In this document: piece after piece, positions 20,528-31,160 of the stretch
How positions within the stretch are numbered: position 1 is the first letter of the stretch
Layout of the letters: each line of letters starts with the position of its first letter
NCBI GenBank assembly: GCA_964017125.1
Contig: OZ024908.1
Location: 85,193,914 to 85,257,913 of the forward strand
Origin: Flabesymbios commensalis
Taxonomy: Eukaryota > Annelida > Polychaeta > Terebellida > Flabelligeridae
Length of the DNA: 64,000 nucleotides
Direction of reading: 5' to 3'
The notes under the pieces: generated by a model
The model's database searches: none
The model's input: only the letters and a program-made list of their open reading frames with translations
What the model was told of the DNA's origin: nothing
Position numbers and translations under genes: made by a program

Positions 20528-21035
20528 GCTGCAAGCTTGAAATGTAAGCAGTTACTTCTATTTGTTTTGATCTTCTGTCAAAAAAGCAGTATCCGAAGCA
20601 GTGAACAGTAATTAGTTACTGCTGTTTGTCTTTTCCAGCTGACTGAATTGTCAATGATGGATGACTTTTCGCGGGTAATTTCATGGGTTTACACAGCTAT
20701 AAAACAGATCCATCTACGACGATGTTTGTGTTATTTTTAGCAATAACAAGAATAACACTCAAAACACCACGGCGGATAATGCTGTTCTGGAGAGCATAAA
20801 ATTATACAAAACACAATGCAAATGGAACACAACATATTGATCAATCATTCGTGGAAATCGATCAGGTAGACTGGCAGGCAGGTAGAGTACATTTATTGGT
20901 GTGGAGCTACATTGGGCCTACGCCTACTTATGCACGTCTGAGTCACCATAAGATACTATGCCTAAGATACCACCCGAGCAAAGATAAAACGCTGCATCAA
21001 ATCTGGTCCAACAGTAAAACGTTGAAACATCGCCC
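20528..21035. other. Intergenic
   Basis: A degraded CAGTAACTGCT hairpin (20529-20640), otherwise nothing recognised. Confidence 0.4.
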
Positions 21036-21039
21036 GGTA

Positions 21040-21410
21040 TATGATGAGACGCTGTAATAACACTGCCTCAAGGCTGGGCCAGCGTCGAAGATGCTGACCC
21101 AGCAGTAAAACAACATTGCCACAGCGTCTGGTGTATGCTGGACGTTACAGGGGGTTTATCTCGCCCACCTTTGTTCATTCCGTCTTCAGTCGGTCATAGT
21201 TTACGGATCTTAAACTGACAGCCGGAAATACTCCATTCTTGTGATTGATGGTGGGCGATATAGTATGTATAGAGAGATCTGCTCAATCTTACACGAGATA
21301 GCCAGTCAATACCGCCTTACCGCCTTAGAGTCAGCGCCGCAGACGGTGGGCCAACATTGAATTGACATTGGGTCAAGTGCTTAGTCAATATGTTGAGTTA
21401 TAGTGGGATC
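21040..21410. mobile_element. Two degraded AACATTG foldbacks
   Basis: 21040-21150 (GATGAGACGCTGTAATAAC ... AACAACATTGCCACAGCGTC) and about 21330-21400 (CGCCGCAGACGGTGGGCCAA CATT). Confidence 0.6.
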
Positions 21411-21449
21411 ATGATTCAGTGGTATATGGCTCATTCAATTTGACTATGC

Positions 21450-21562
21450 CCAGTAAACACAAAACAATTTTATAACATTTATACAATGTTGGACCAAAGT
21501 CGAAGACGTTGGGACAACATTGTATAAATGTTATACAAATGTTTGTGTTTACTGGGTGGGGA
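21450..21562. mobile_element. AACATTG foldback, ATACAAATG variant
   Basis: CCCAGTAAACACAAAACA ... ATAACATTTATACAATG / CATTGTATAAATGTTATACA AATGTTTGTGTTTACTGGG. Both outer and inner arms differ from the main family but match each other; only the ends and the GACGTTGG centre are shared. A sister copy is at 42276-42384. Confidence 0.85.
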
Positions 21563-21579
21563 CGTAATCTTAAGCAGAC

Positions 21580-21685
21580 ACAATACCGTACGGGGTTTAA
21601 CGTTGGGCCAACGTCGGAGACAGTGGACCAACGTTAAACCAACATTGATTCAACATTGATTCAACGTCTTGTGTCTGTTGGGATA
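21580..21685. mobile_element. AACATTG foldback palindrome
   Basis: GGGTTTAACGTTGGGCCAAC GTCGGAGACAGTGG ... ACGTTAAACCAACATTG, the right arm carrying an extra GATTCAACATTG repeat. Confidence 0.75.
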
Positions 21686-21799
21686 GCATCGAATCACGCT
21701 CGGGTCGGATATCGGTTAATAATATTATGATTGTACATATACATACAATGATCAAAACTGTTCAAAGGTCTGGAGTGTGAACTGCTACTCGCAATTTAT

Positions 21800-21968
21800 A
21801 GCTTCAAATGACGAAATAATATGTATTTATGAAAGGAAGCATCTGTAACTTGAAGGATTCACAGGTCTGTGCGTCCAATATTTTTTATCAATTTCGGTGA
21901 CATTTTATTAGGTTCGAAACGTGTTTGAAACTGTATTATGGTTCCTGCAGCACAAGAATTAACCTTTA
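21800..21968. mobile_element. TTAA-E fragment
   Basis: TAGCTTCAAATGACGAAA arm and interior CAATTTCGGTGACATTTTAT T, ending at the TTAA that opens the next element. Confidence 0.55.
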
Positions 21969-22211
21969 ACCCTTTAACCGCCGGTGCCGCATATATTCGT
22001 GTTTTCATTTTTTATTAGCACATTAAGTACCACATTTTAAATATGTTAAAGATAAAATGTGACACCAACCAGCAAGATTTGAAAAGAGTTGATGTCCATT
22101 TTGTGAAATCTGAATAATTTTCACTCATTTGAAGTTGTGGATCGCGTCAGCGAGACACAACTTCAAGTGGGCGAAAATTAAATTTTAACAATTTGGCGGT
22201 TAAAGGGTTAA
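21966..22211 (+). mobile_element. TTAA-C MITE, first of a four-element pile-up
   Basis: TTAA (21966-21969) CCCTTTAACCGCCGGTGCCG ... TTTGGCGGTTAAAGGG TTAA (22208-22211). Very close to 17561-17805 and 37186-37429. Confidence 0.9.
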
Positions 22212-22435
22212 GCCGCTAAATTAAATACATGTAATTTAAATTTTCACCCACTTGAAGTTGTGTTTCGCTACCGCGACACACAACTTCAAATGGATGGAAA
22301 TAACTCGTCTATATGTTGAATTTGACACGAAACACTTGCACATCTTGATGTCTAAGCACCCATTTCGTTCCCCATAGCTACGATTTAAACGTCTAATAAA
22401 ACGGATTAAACATGTTAAAGTGAATAGAGGGTTAA
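22208..22435 (+). mobile_element. TTAA-B MITE sharing TTAA on both sides
   Basis: Starts at the right TTAA of the TTAA-C copy, hairpin CACCCACTTGAAGTTGTG / CACAACTTCAAATGGATGG, ends AGAGGG TTAA (22432-22435), which is also the start of the next element. Confidence 0.85.
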
Positions 22436-22620
22436 CCCTTTTATAAAGACGGACTTCGCACTGAAAGAATTAAAATATCTATAATGGCCGTAGACGAATA
22501 ACATAAGTATTCAAATGAAGCCGGAAGAGCTAACTAAGACATTTATGATGATTTAAAATTGAAAAACACCATTTGGTCTGCATGGTTTATACAAAAATAT
22601 TTCAGCGTTGTAAGGGTTAA
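22432..22620 (+). mobile_element. TTAA-A MITE (half hairpin)
   Basis: TTAA CCCTTTTATAAAGACGGACT TCGCACTGAAAG ... TTTCAGCGTTGTAAGGG TTAA (22617-22620). Only one hairpin arm is left. Confidence 0.85.
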
Positions 22621-22623
22621 GGG

Positions 22624-22877
22624 TTAACCCTTAAAGCGCTGTATAAACCATCGAGACAAAAGGAGTTTTTTCAATTTGAAATAATCATAAGTGCTAGTTA
22701 GCTCTTTCCGATTCATTTGAATACCTACCCTACAGTATATTATGGGTCTATGGCCATTACATAATTTACAAATATTTTCCACTCTTACAGCGCGGGGATC
22801 GTCTTTAATCGTCAGAATCTGACGTCTACAGACCAGATCCTGACGACTCATGTCGGTCCCCGCGCTGTAATGGTTAA
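22624..22877 (-). mobile_element. TTAA-A MITE, inverted relative to its neighbour
   Basis: TTAA (22624-22627) CCCTTAAAGCGCTG ... GCGCGGGGATCGTC hairpin ... GTAATGG TTAA (22874-22877). Separated from the previous copy by GGG only. Confidence 0.85.
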
Positions 22878-23049
22878 TAAAGAAAACGACATCAAGTATC
22901 AATGATTCACGCTCTAGACCTATGTCTAGAGCGTGAATCATTGAGACGCTCTCACAGTAGACCTGGTAAGCTCCCTACTAAAGATCTTAACTGATTAATG
23001 AATAAAAGGGGACAACATACCAGCTAATATAACATGAAAGATCGATACA

Positions 23050-23265
23050 ATGTCGGCTTAACGTTGGCGCATCGTCTGAGATGTTGGCCCAGAATTAACC
23101 TAGCGTGAGAAGCCTCAAGATGTGTTATCCTCGTAGGTGACTTATCTTGAGTAACCCAGCAGACACGAGACGTTGAACCAATGTTGTTTTAATATTGGGC
23201 TAACGTCAAAGATGTTAGCCCAATATAAAAACAACATTGGGTCAACGTCCCATGACTTGGAAGCA
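23050..23265. mobile_element. AACATTG foldbacks
   Basis: A weak copy at 23050-23110 and a good one at 23157-23258 (GCAGACACGAGACGTTGAAC CAATGTTGTTTTAATATTGG / CCAATATAAAAACAACATTG G). Both arms share the private ATATTGG. Confidence 0.8.
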
Positions 23266-23587
23266 GGTGGTAATCAGGCATGAGTCATCAGCTTACACCC
23301 ACTACTGCAGCCCTACGATGATGAATGAACGAACGAAGAGATCGCGCGCGGCTTCAGGCCAATATATCTACACATCTAGTGTAACTCTTAACCCTTCAAG
23401 CACCATCGTCCAATTAATGCACCACAATGCATATTTTGAAAAAAAATCATCGAATGGAACATGGCATAGATCATCAGAATGAGGAGGTATTGAGGTTTCA
23501 TTTGAAGTATTGAGGTTCCATTTGGGGTATGGAGGTTTCATTTGAGGTATTGAGGTTTCATTATTGCCTGCGACGATAGCCGTTTTT

Positions 23588-23790
23588 TATCTGATTTATT
23601 ACAGATTAATTCACATTTATTGGGAATAAAATCAGTGCTTAAACACTAAGATTTGCAATTGTTTAGTCTCAAATTGATGAAATTTAGGTGATTTCACCCA
23701 CTTCCAAGCTGTGGGTCGCGGTACCGAGACACAACTTCAAGTGGGTGGACATTTCAACAAGCTAACCTAACGGGTAAAGGTTTAGAGATA
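23588..23790 (-). mobile_element. TTAA-B MITE, degraded
   Basis: Hairpin CACCCACTTCCAAGCTGTGG / CACAACTTCAAGTGGGTGG with the family tail on the left (CTGATTTATTACAGATTAAT). Confidence 0.65.
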
Positions 23791-23842
23791 TGTGTCAAAA
23801 GATAAACCTTCTACTCTCACTTGCATTGATTTAACCATGGTT

Positions 23843-24080
23843 ACCCTTAGAACACTGATGTCGACTAAAGTAGACATCCTGTCTTTTTCTTAGCACACGT
23901 ACAACCAGTTGTTAAAAGTAAAATATGCCTTCAATCTTGAAACACTGATATATGTTTGGATTTAAATTTCACAAATCACATAAATTTGCAGTCGTTTGAA
24001 GTTGTGTATCGCGGTAGCGAGACACAACTTCAAATGACTGCAAATTTAAATTGAATAGCTCGGTGCTCTGTACTAGGAGA
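23843..24080 (-). mobile_element. TTAA-B relative with its own arm sequence
   Basis: Hairpin GCAGTCGTTTGAAGTTGTG / CACAACTTCAAATGACTGC; both arms share GCAGTCrTTTGAAG in place of CACCCACTTGAAG. A sister copy is at 44340-44532 (CATATTTC...CACAAATTCAAGTCG). Confidence 0.65.
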
Positions 24081-24503
24081 CATCATTAAGCAGTAGACGT
24101 TTATTCACCGATAGCTTAATGTTAGGCAGACGGCGGTCCAGCATAAAGGAAACGGTCCCCAGTTTGCCGGATAATAACTATACAATTTAATTGAGCAGAG
24201 AGTTCAATAGTATCATGCTTATGATTGAATATTTTCGTGTAAAAGCATACATAATCTATCTGCGATAAGGGACTGGTCTACTTTATAGCTACCAAGCCTG
24301 TATGTTGCTTTTAAATATGCATCTTTTATTAAACCAGTATCGATTATTAAACCTTTATCCAATACAAGCCGCAATTCTTTATTTGTGAATAAAAAATACT
24401 CTCTATCTGCGATAGGGGCCTAATATATAGCCTACACGCTGTCGCAATTCATAATAATTGTGTTTTAACCTGCTAATAAAACTGATTAGAAACGACTATA
24501 GCC

Positions 24504-24897
24504 TATGACACAATTATCTGGAGCGCATGCTTTTCGTCGATTTCTCCGTAAATAATCAACCGATTTTCATGAAATTTTGCACAGGACATTTCCCAGTCAT
24601 GTCCTAGCATCGGGAAAAATTTGGTAAAGTTATGTGCAGAATTTCGAAAGTTAGACCATTTGACATGTTATAAATTGAAAATATGACGTCCTTCTATAAA
24701 CCCATTACACTAATAATGTGGAATTTTATTACATGTCAAATGTTCTAGCTTTTGAAAATATTGAATATAATTTCGCGGATTTTTACCATGATGTTAGGAC
24801 ATGACTTGGAAATGTCATGTGCAAAATTTTAAAGAAATCGGTTCATAATTGACGGAGAAATCGACGAAAAGCATGCGCTGCAGATAATTGTGTCATA
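24504..24897. mobile_element. 394-bp TIR element with TA target
   Basis: About 107-bp terminal inverted repeats (~90% identical by eye): TGACACAATTATCTG then a G/C difference, CAGCGCATGCTTTTCGTCGA TTTCTCCGT ... and the inverse ending GCAGATAATTGTGTCA. Flanked by TA, which fits a Tc1/mariner-type target; a short secondary inverted repeat (ACATGTTAT / ATTACATGT) is inside. No coding. It interrupts the tail of a TTAA-B copy (AAACGACTATA before it, TAGTCGTGCTGA after it). Confidence 0.85.
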
Positions 24898-24914
24898 TAT
24901 ATATATATATATAT
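24895..24914. repeat. (TA)n microsatellite
   Basis: Simple TA run at the right end of the preceding element. Confidence 0.9.
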
Positions 24915-25131
24915 AGTTTAACTAGTCGTGCTGATGCCTTTTGGTATCATGGGGCTTCAAGAGTTAAATCGGAAGATAAAAAAAACAGAGTTAACGGGTT
25001 CAATCCGTGCATGGTAATCATCATCCAATATGTTGGAAGTGACTATAATTATCAGTTCATAAAAGATAATAGTAGCGATAGAATCTAGGTACATGTATAT
25101 GATTCACACGTATGATATTTGTGAGACGTCT

Positions 25132-25376
25132 TTAACCCTCTCATAGCCAGGTTATTTAATTTTCATTCACTTGAAGTTGTGTCTCGCTACCGCGATCCAC
25201 AGCTTCAAGTGAGTGAAAATTATTCAGATAAGACAAAATGGAGGTCGTGATTTTGAAATCTTGCTTATTTATGTCACGTTTTATCATGTTTATCTTAAAT
25301 ACGTTTAAAAGCTATACCATGTGGTAATAAATACATTGAAAAAAATGCATATAATGACCGGTGTTTAAAGGGTTAA
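25132..25376 (-). mobile_element. TTAA-C MITE, inverted
   Basis: TTAA (25132-25135) CCCTCTCATAGCC ... hairpin CATTCACTTGAAGTTGTG / CACAGCTTCAAGTGAGTG ... GGTGTTTAAAGGG TTAA (25373-25376). Confidence 0.85.
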
Positions 25377-25499
25377 AGACCTATCCTTGGAGTGTTGGGT
25401 CGTGTTCTTGTAAATTGCTAAGGTGCGTTTTTCAAGAATGTGTGTAATTACTTGAGAACATGTTACAATTCCTTAAAATGAGGACTCTTTTCATTCTAA

Positions 25500-25830
25500 T
25501 AATTACTTCCGCCAAAGGAGGTTTTATTTTTGGTCGTGTTTGTTTGTTTGTTTGTCTGTTTGTCCACAGGATTACTTAAAAAGAAATAAACCAATTTCTA
25601 TTAAATTTTCATCACAGGTGTATCTCGGGCCAAGGAACAAGCCTTTTTGGGAATGATCCGTAATAATATCTGAATCCAGGATTCGCATTACGATCCGGAT
25701 GGCGCGGAGGTTTTCAAAATCCGACTGACAAAATTCTATGTGGGAATTGTCTCAACACTTAATCCACAACTGAAAGTGAACGAAAATATAAAGAAATATG
25801 TGGTAGTTATTTAATGTATAAGTTATGTGG
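25500..25830 (+). repeat. Dispersed repeat of the CTTCCGCCAAAGGAGG type
   Basis: ACTTCCGCCAAAGGAGGTTT with TTTGTTTGTTTGTTTGTCTG, then GGATTACTTAAAAAGAAATA AACCAATTTC and GATCCGGATGGCG. This layout is known to me as a repeat found in many invertebrate genomes; the class is uncertain. Confidence 0.55.
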
Positions 25831-26006
25831 GCATAGCACCCAGATATTTAATATTGAATCATAGTCTGCTTGGTGTACAGGTGTATTTATATTAGAGTAG
25901 ACATCAAACAATACTGAATATAGTATCGATTATAATAATCAATGGACTGGTGTGTCACCCACCAGCCCCTGTCTGGCTGAAATGTTTCGTTCTATTTTGC
26001 GTTAAT

Positions 26007-26258
26007 TTAACCCTTTCAGTGTGGTGATCGTCTTTATACGTCCGAATCTGACGTCAGTAGACGTCAGATTCTGTGACGTATAAAGACGATCCCCGCACTG
26101 AAAGAATTAAAATATTTAAAATGGCCGTAGACCCATAACATGGGTATTCAAATGAAGCGGGAAGAGCTAGCCAAGACATTTATGATGATTCAAAATTGAA
26201 GAAAACCCTTTAATCTCCATGGTTTCAACAAAAAAGAATTCAGCCTTGTAAGGGTTAA
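26007..26258 (+). mobile_element. TTAA-A MITE, full-length reference copy
   Basis: 252 bp with intact TTAA on both sides (26007-26010, 26255-26258). Left end CCCTTTCAGTGTGGTGATCG, hairpin CGTCCGAATCTGACGTCAGT AGACGTCAGATTCTGTGACG, tail AATGGCCGTAGACCCATAAC, CATTTATGATGATT, right end AGCCTTGTAAGGG. Confidence 0.92.
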
Positions 26259-26261
26259 AAC

Positions 26262-26450
26262 TGTAATTGCTAGCGCGATTTCCAGCTTTAAATGACGTAA
26301 AATATATCAATTTATGAAAATAGACACATCGCAAATGGAGTTATTTTCATGATCTGCATGAATGTCATCCAACTATCATGACTATTGTAGGCATATCCAT
26401 TTCAGCAATATTTGTCCATAAAAACGGCTATTTTGTGAGGCTGATGTCAC
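26262..26450. mobile_element. TTAA-E fragment
   Basis: AATTGCTAGCGCGATTTCCA GCTTTAAATGACG and downstream family interior; abuts the previous TTAA. Confidence 0.55.
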
Positions 26451-26544
26451 ACCGCGCTAATCATGCTAATGCTCAGTCACAGCACCTCACCTGTGACTAA
26501 CGCACAGTTGACACACGAATCCGTAACAATGGGCGTGTTATTGA

Positions 26545-26645
26545 TGCAAACGCCAGACCCCTACCCAATGTTGGGTTAATGTTGGGCCAGCATCGAAGAC
26601 GGTGGGCCTGCATCAACCCAACATTGGGTACAGGTTTGGTGATTG
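26545..26645. mobile_element. AACATTG foldback palindrome
   Basis: GACCCCTACCCAATGTTGGG TTAATGTTGGGCC ... GGGCCTGCATCAACCCAACA TTGGGTACAGGT. Both arms carry the private TACCCAATGTTGGGTT. Confidence 0.85.
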
Positions 26646-27304
26646 ATGGGGTGTGCCAACTGACCGTTAGTCAGTGTTACAATGACAAGGTGTCTAATTA
26701 TAGAAGGAAAAATACATTGTCACCTAACCATGCTAATGGGCATTTTTATCATGTGCTGACAGTTTTATACCAGAGTGCACTTTTGTAAGCTGACATCAGA
26801 ATGTAATAGTGGACGGGACTTTGAAGGCGAAACTCAAAGGGTAAAATGAGCGAAATTATGTTCCGAGAACAATAGGTCGACAAATGTCATGGTATTCAGG
26901 CCTGACACTTATTTAGGCGACTGAAATCCAAACACAAAGAACAAAAGGTGCTCCACTTTTAAGAGATCATAAAAGGCTTAGTTAGCCTATTGTGCTTAGT
27001 ATAAATACTTATAATTCCTATATCAATTTTCATGTATATCTTATTGTTAGGAACAGACTATACCTGTTGAAGACTTCCAGTACTAGTAATCTTCTTCTAC
27101 TTTAAATAGTTCCATATAAAATTCATCTGAAAGTGATAATTTGTGACAAAAATAATCCAACTGCATGGGATATTTTTTTTCTATAAAATGATATACATGG
27201 CAATTCAAGACCACAATTAATGGTTAACATTTAACGTGCTAAACACGTTTTTGCAACTAAAAAAATTCAAAAGAGAAATGAGCAATTAATTTGTTATTTT
27301 TGGT
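26646..27304. other. Intergenic, nothing recognised
   Basis: AT-rich, no gene. 27228-27304 holds a degraded TTAA element end. Confidence 0.4.
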
Positions 27305-27543
27305 GAAATATTTTGATACAAATCATGGCGACCAAAGGGTTTTGTTTTAATTTGAAATCACCATAAGTATCTTAGTTAGCTCTTTCCGTATATTTGAATA
27401 CGTATATGCTATGGGTATACGGCCATTGTCAATATTTTAATTCTTACAGTACCGGGTTCGACTTTAGACGTCAGAATTTACAAAGGGGGATCGTCTTTAG
27501 ACGTCAGAATCTGACGTCTATAGACGCACTGTAAGGGTTGATC
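27305..27543 (-). mobile_element. TTAA-A MITE with a disordered hairpin
   Basis: CATGGCGACCAAAGGGTTTT GTTTTAATTTGAAATCA ... GACTTTAGACGTCAGAATTT, then a second GATCGTCTTTAGACGTCAGA ATCTGACGTCTATAGACGC, ends CACTGTAAGGG TTGA. The hairpin arm is present twice in direct order. Confidence 0.7.
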
Positions 27544-27749
27544 AATATGAATCCCACATGATGAGTCATGTTACTATGAATCATCATTTAATGTGATTAT
27601 GTCACAGAGTACAGAGACAGACATCACACAGGTTTACGTTATCGGTGGCACATGCTGCATATATTCTGTTATCGGTTGCACATGTTACATAATGAAAACT
27701 ACAGAGACACTAGATTTATAAGGGCTGGTGGTGGATGCTCTCTGAACCC

Positions 27750-28002
27750 CTAACCCTTTCAAGCCTGAATTCACTATTGTCATCCTCATCCACTACAAGA
27801 CGCGAATTGCTATCGCAATTCTCAAATTGTAGTGGATGAAGATGACTTGAGGTTGATGCAAAATTAAAGAAAATTGCCACATATTGGGAAAACATTTTCA
27901 TGGAAATTTTCTTTTCTAAAACCCCTAGTTTTAGGAAAATTAAGTCTGTTTTCAGGGATGTAAAATGATGCTTTAATGCATCGTGAGGACTTAAAGGGTT
28001 AA
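27750..28002 (-). mobile_element. TTAA-D MITE, full length
   Basis: CTAA (decayed TTAA) CCCTTTCAAGCCTGAATTCA ... GATGCTTTAATGCATCGTGA GGACTTAAAGGG TTAA (27999-28002). Hairpin CATCCACTACAAGACGCG / CAAATTGTAGTGGATG. Confidence 0.88.
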
Positions 28003-28132
28003 AGCGCTAAACTAAACAAACCCTGGTAAGCCTCCGGACCCCAGACTGTCTACGCGCGCCGAGCTGAACCAGAACCGCCATGTACCATGTACCATGATCA
28101 TGATGCTTTCTCATGACAAACACTGACAAATA

Positions 28133-28330
28133 TGACAATTTTCCCCCACTTGAAGTTGTGTCTCGCTACCGCGATCCACAACTTCACGTGGGTGAAAATT
28201 ACTAATATTTGTTTAGTTTCAAACCACACATTTGCAAATTTGGATGTTTAAACACTCATTTCATTCCCAATAAGAGTGGTATGATCGGCTAATAAAACAA
28301 AATAAAAACGACTATAGTAGTGATGAGAGG
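28133..28330 (+). mobile_element. TTAA-B MITE
   Basis: CCCCCACTTGAAGTTGTGTC TCGCTACCGCGATCC ACAACTTCACGTGGGTG and the family tail to AAAACGACTATAGTAG. Confidence 0.75.
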
Positions 28331-28335
28331 TGTGA

Positions 28336-28568
28336 ATGTTACAGCGCGGGAATCGACTTTAGACGACGTCTGTAGACGTCAGTTTCTGACGTCTAAAGTC
28401 GATCCCCGCACCGTAAGAGTAAAACTATTTCTAATGGCCGTAGACCCATAACATAGGTATTCAAATGAAGCGGAAATAGATAACTAAGACATTTATGATA
28501 ACATCAAATTGAAAATAACCCTTTGATCTCCATGGTTTGTACAACATATTTCAGCGCTTAAAGGGTTA
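28336..28568 (+). mobile_element. TTAA-A MITE
   Basis: GTTACAGCGCGGGAATCGAC, hairpin CGACGTCTGTAGACGTC, tail, end TCAGCGCTTAAAGGG TTAA (28565-28568). Confidence 0.82.
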
Positions 28569-28889
28569 ATATATGGTGGATGCTACCATAATGTATGATG
28601 TGGAGGACAGGTGAGCCAGGTGTCAGCCATTGTGACAACCTGGGCTTATTGTTTGCTTTTTATTACGACTCGGGTTATAGGTCAACCTGGGGTTATTGTG
28701 TTGTTGCTGTCCGGGTTAGGGTTCAAGGTTTGAGTCGGATTAGGATCAATCTGCCCTGGCTGCTGGGCTGGATTACAATTATTTCATAGCAATAGTCATT
28801 TTGTTTGTCTTTGAAAATATGAAATTTATAGATCAGGGAGAAATGTGTTCAGTAGGCTATCGCATAGCAAAATGCTATGCAATTCTGCC

Positions 28890-29100
28890 CAATTTGAATA
28901 CATCAATGATAAAGATTTATACCGAATTATAAGTTGTGAGAGAAAATTGCTTATCAATAATTTTGAAACAAATTTTACCCTGAAATGTGCAAGATATTCA
29001 AATTGTACAGATATAAGTAATTTTTCGCCACTTGTAGCTGTGGGTCGCGGTAGCGAGACACAACTACAAGTGGCGAAAAATGTCTATAGTTTGGCGCTTT
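28890..29100 (-). mobile_element. TTAA-B MITE with privately matched arms
   Basis: Hairpin TTTTTCGCCACTTGTAGCTG TG / CACAACTACAAGTGGCGAAA AAT. Against the family consensus (CACCCACTTGAAG) both arms carry GCC and TAG at mirrored positions. Confidence 0.72.
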
Positions 29101-29204
29101 GATTACAAAAACATATATCATAGCTATGGCAAAAATAATATAAACACAGAATATGACAAACACTGCCAACTATTCCTGATATGTTTGTCAATTTGATGGT
29201 AAAC

Positions 29205-29314
29205 TCCCAACAACAACGACATGCTAATGTCGGGTTAATGTTAGGCCAACGTCGCAGACGATGGGCCAACATTGGGACAGAATTGGGTCAACGTCTTGTG
29301 GTCGCTGGGAGCTG
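29205..29314. mobile_element. AACATTG foldback palindrome
   Basis: CAACGACATGCTAATGTCGG GTTAATG ... CCAACATTGGGACAGAATTG GGTCAACGTCTTGTGGTCGC TGGG. Arms partly diverged. Confidence 0.75.
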
Positions 29315-29364
29315 ACACCCACCGATAACAAAATTCTTTGTTTTCTGACACCAGCAAATAATAC

Positions 29365-29655
29365 AGGAGAATCAATGGAGTTTTAGGCCGCTATGTCCAC
29401 ATATAGGCTAAACTGGGCCAGGAGAACCACCTGAGGATGGTAAGATGAATTACGCCTTCCCGACACAGGATTCGAAATTCGAGCACTGGCGGTCTACTTC
29501 TCGGGCACGGAGGCTCCTCACGATATTAAACCTTTACGAGTGAGGGGGGGGGGGGAAGAAACATTTGTTTCTTTGAAACCTGGATGACAGAGCGGGGGAA
29601 CAACCCGCGATCTCCGACTTTCCAAGCAGGCAGCTTTAACCACTCCAGGAGGGCA
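29365..29655 (-). mobile_element. Dimeric tRNA-related SINE
   Basis: On the minus strand: a tRNA-like head whose B box is the complement of ACAACCCGCGATCTCC (29591-29616), then a second module complementary to CTCGGGCACGGAGGCTCC and CACAGGATTCGAAATTCGAG, and a 3' part complementary to GAGTTTTAGGCCGC ... GCTAAACTGGGCCAGGAG. Same layout as 63125-63352 and 59325-59535. Confidence 0.7.
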
Positions 29656-29749
29656 GCAAATAATATACATCACTTTCGAGACGTTGAGCCAATGCTGGGT
29701 CAATGTTAGTCATCGTCTGCGATGTTGGCAAAGCGATGAGTTATAGAAT

Positions 29750-29892
29750 TTTAATTTCCACCCACTTGAAGTTGTGTCTCGCTACCGCGATCCACAACTT
29801 CAAGTGGGTGAAAATTACTCATATTTGAGACTGGACATTTGCAAATATTGATGTCTAATTTTGATTGGCAAATAAAACGAATTATAAACGGG
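29750..29892 (+). mobile_element. TTAA-B MITE, shortened tail
   Basis: CACCCACTTGAAGTTGTGTC TCGCTACCGCGATCC ACAACTTCAAGTGGGTG (perfect 18-bp arms), then a shortened tail to AATTATAAACGG. Confidence 0.75.
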
Positions 29893-30479
29893 GGGGGGCG
29901 GTCCATCAGATTTATGTAAGGCACATTACATGTATCGGACCCCCTCCCTAGCACACACACTCTCTCAATCAGATAAATCATTTTTATCGTATGTCAACTG
30001 GAATTATATGCAAAACTTGACATTTATCAATACTTTTATTATCCTGGGCCGCTATTTCCAAAGCGTTTGGCAGTATAAAAAATAACGTGCATATAATCTA
30101 CCAGGTCTTGAGGTGTCTGCTACGCAAATGATGGCAAATACTACACAATAGCACTATTTCAATTGACTTGGACAATTATCATGATTATAATACCCCGGCA
30201 TATAATTTATAGCAATTGTGTAGTATTGCAGATTATGCAAGATTACACAATTGCTACAAAATGTTCCTTGAACAAATGACAACCTGTAAAACATGTGGAT
30301 ATATTTTCAACACTTGACTTGTATGTGTTTTGTAACAGACAAATCAGTCCTGGCCCTGCCATAAAGTCCCGTATACATCTCTTTAGCATTAAATTTTGAC
30401 GGTTGATTTGAATATAGGATACGTCTAGCATCAATATTCTACTAGGTGTTTTTATTCAATTTACAGCGAAACTCAGAAA

Positions 30480-31160
30480 TCGGTCATTTTCCAAGATGGC
30501 CGCCATTTGGCCAAGGTCAAACTTTAAATTGACATAATTTTCGACAGAATGGGAGCAGCTTCATGATTTTTGTGTCTACTATAGGGTTTTCAGGTATGCC
30601 CGATTTAGTGGTACTTTGGACATTGCATTGTGGGTAAAATTCAAGATGGCCGCCATATGGCCAAGGTCAAACATTAAATTGATATCATTTTCCACTGAAT
30701 AGGGGCAGGTGCATGATTTCGGTATCTACTATACGGTTTTAAGGTATGCCCGACCTAGTAGTGTGGTCAGAAATTACTTTGGACGTTGCATTGTTGGTAA
30801 AATCTAAGATGGCCGTCATTTGCCCAAGATCAAACAATAAATTGGTATATTTTTTGAGAGAATAGTAGTAGGGTTTTCAGGTATGCCCGATATAGTGGTG
30901 GGGTGAGAAATTAACTTAGATATTGCATTGTTGGTAAAATCCAAGATGGCCGACATTTGTTCAAGGTAAAACAATATATTGGTATCATTTTGGACTTAAT
31001 AAAAGGCGATTCGTGATATTTTTCTCACACATCGGGTTTGCAGGTGTGCGATTATCTCTCTACCATGATTTTTTCATATATGCCCGGCCAAGTGGTGTGA
31101 TCAGAAAGTATTGCAATTATCGCATTGTGAGTAAAATCCTGGATGGTCGCCAAAATATTA
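30480..31160 (-). repeat. Left-arm subterminal tandem repeats
   Basis: Four to five units; the CAAGGTCAAAC box falls at about 30512, 30662, 30825 (variant) and 30962 (variant), spacing 137-163 bp; a decayed fifth unit near 31135. Confidence 0.8.
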
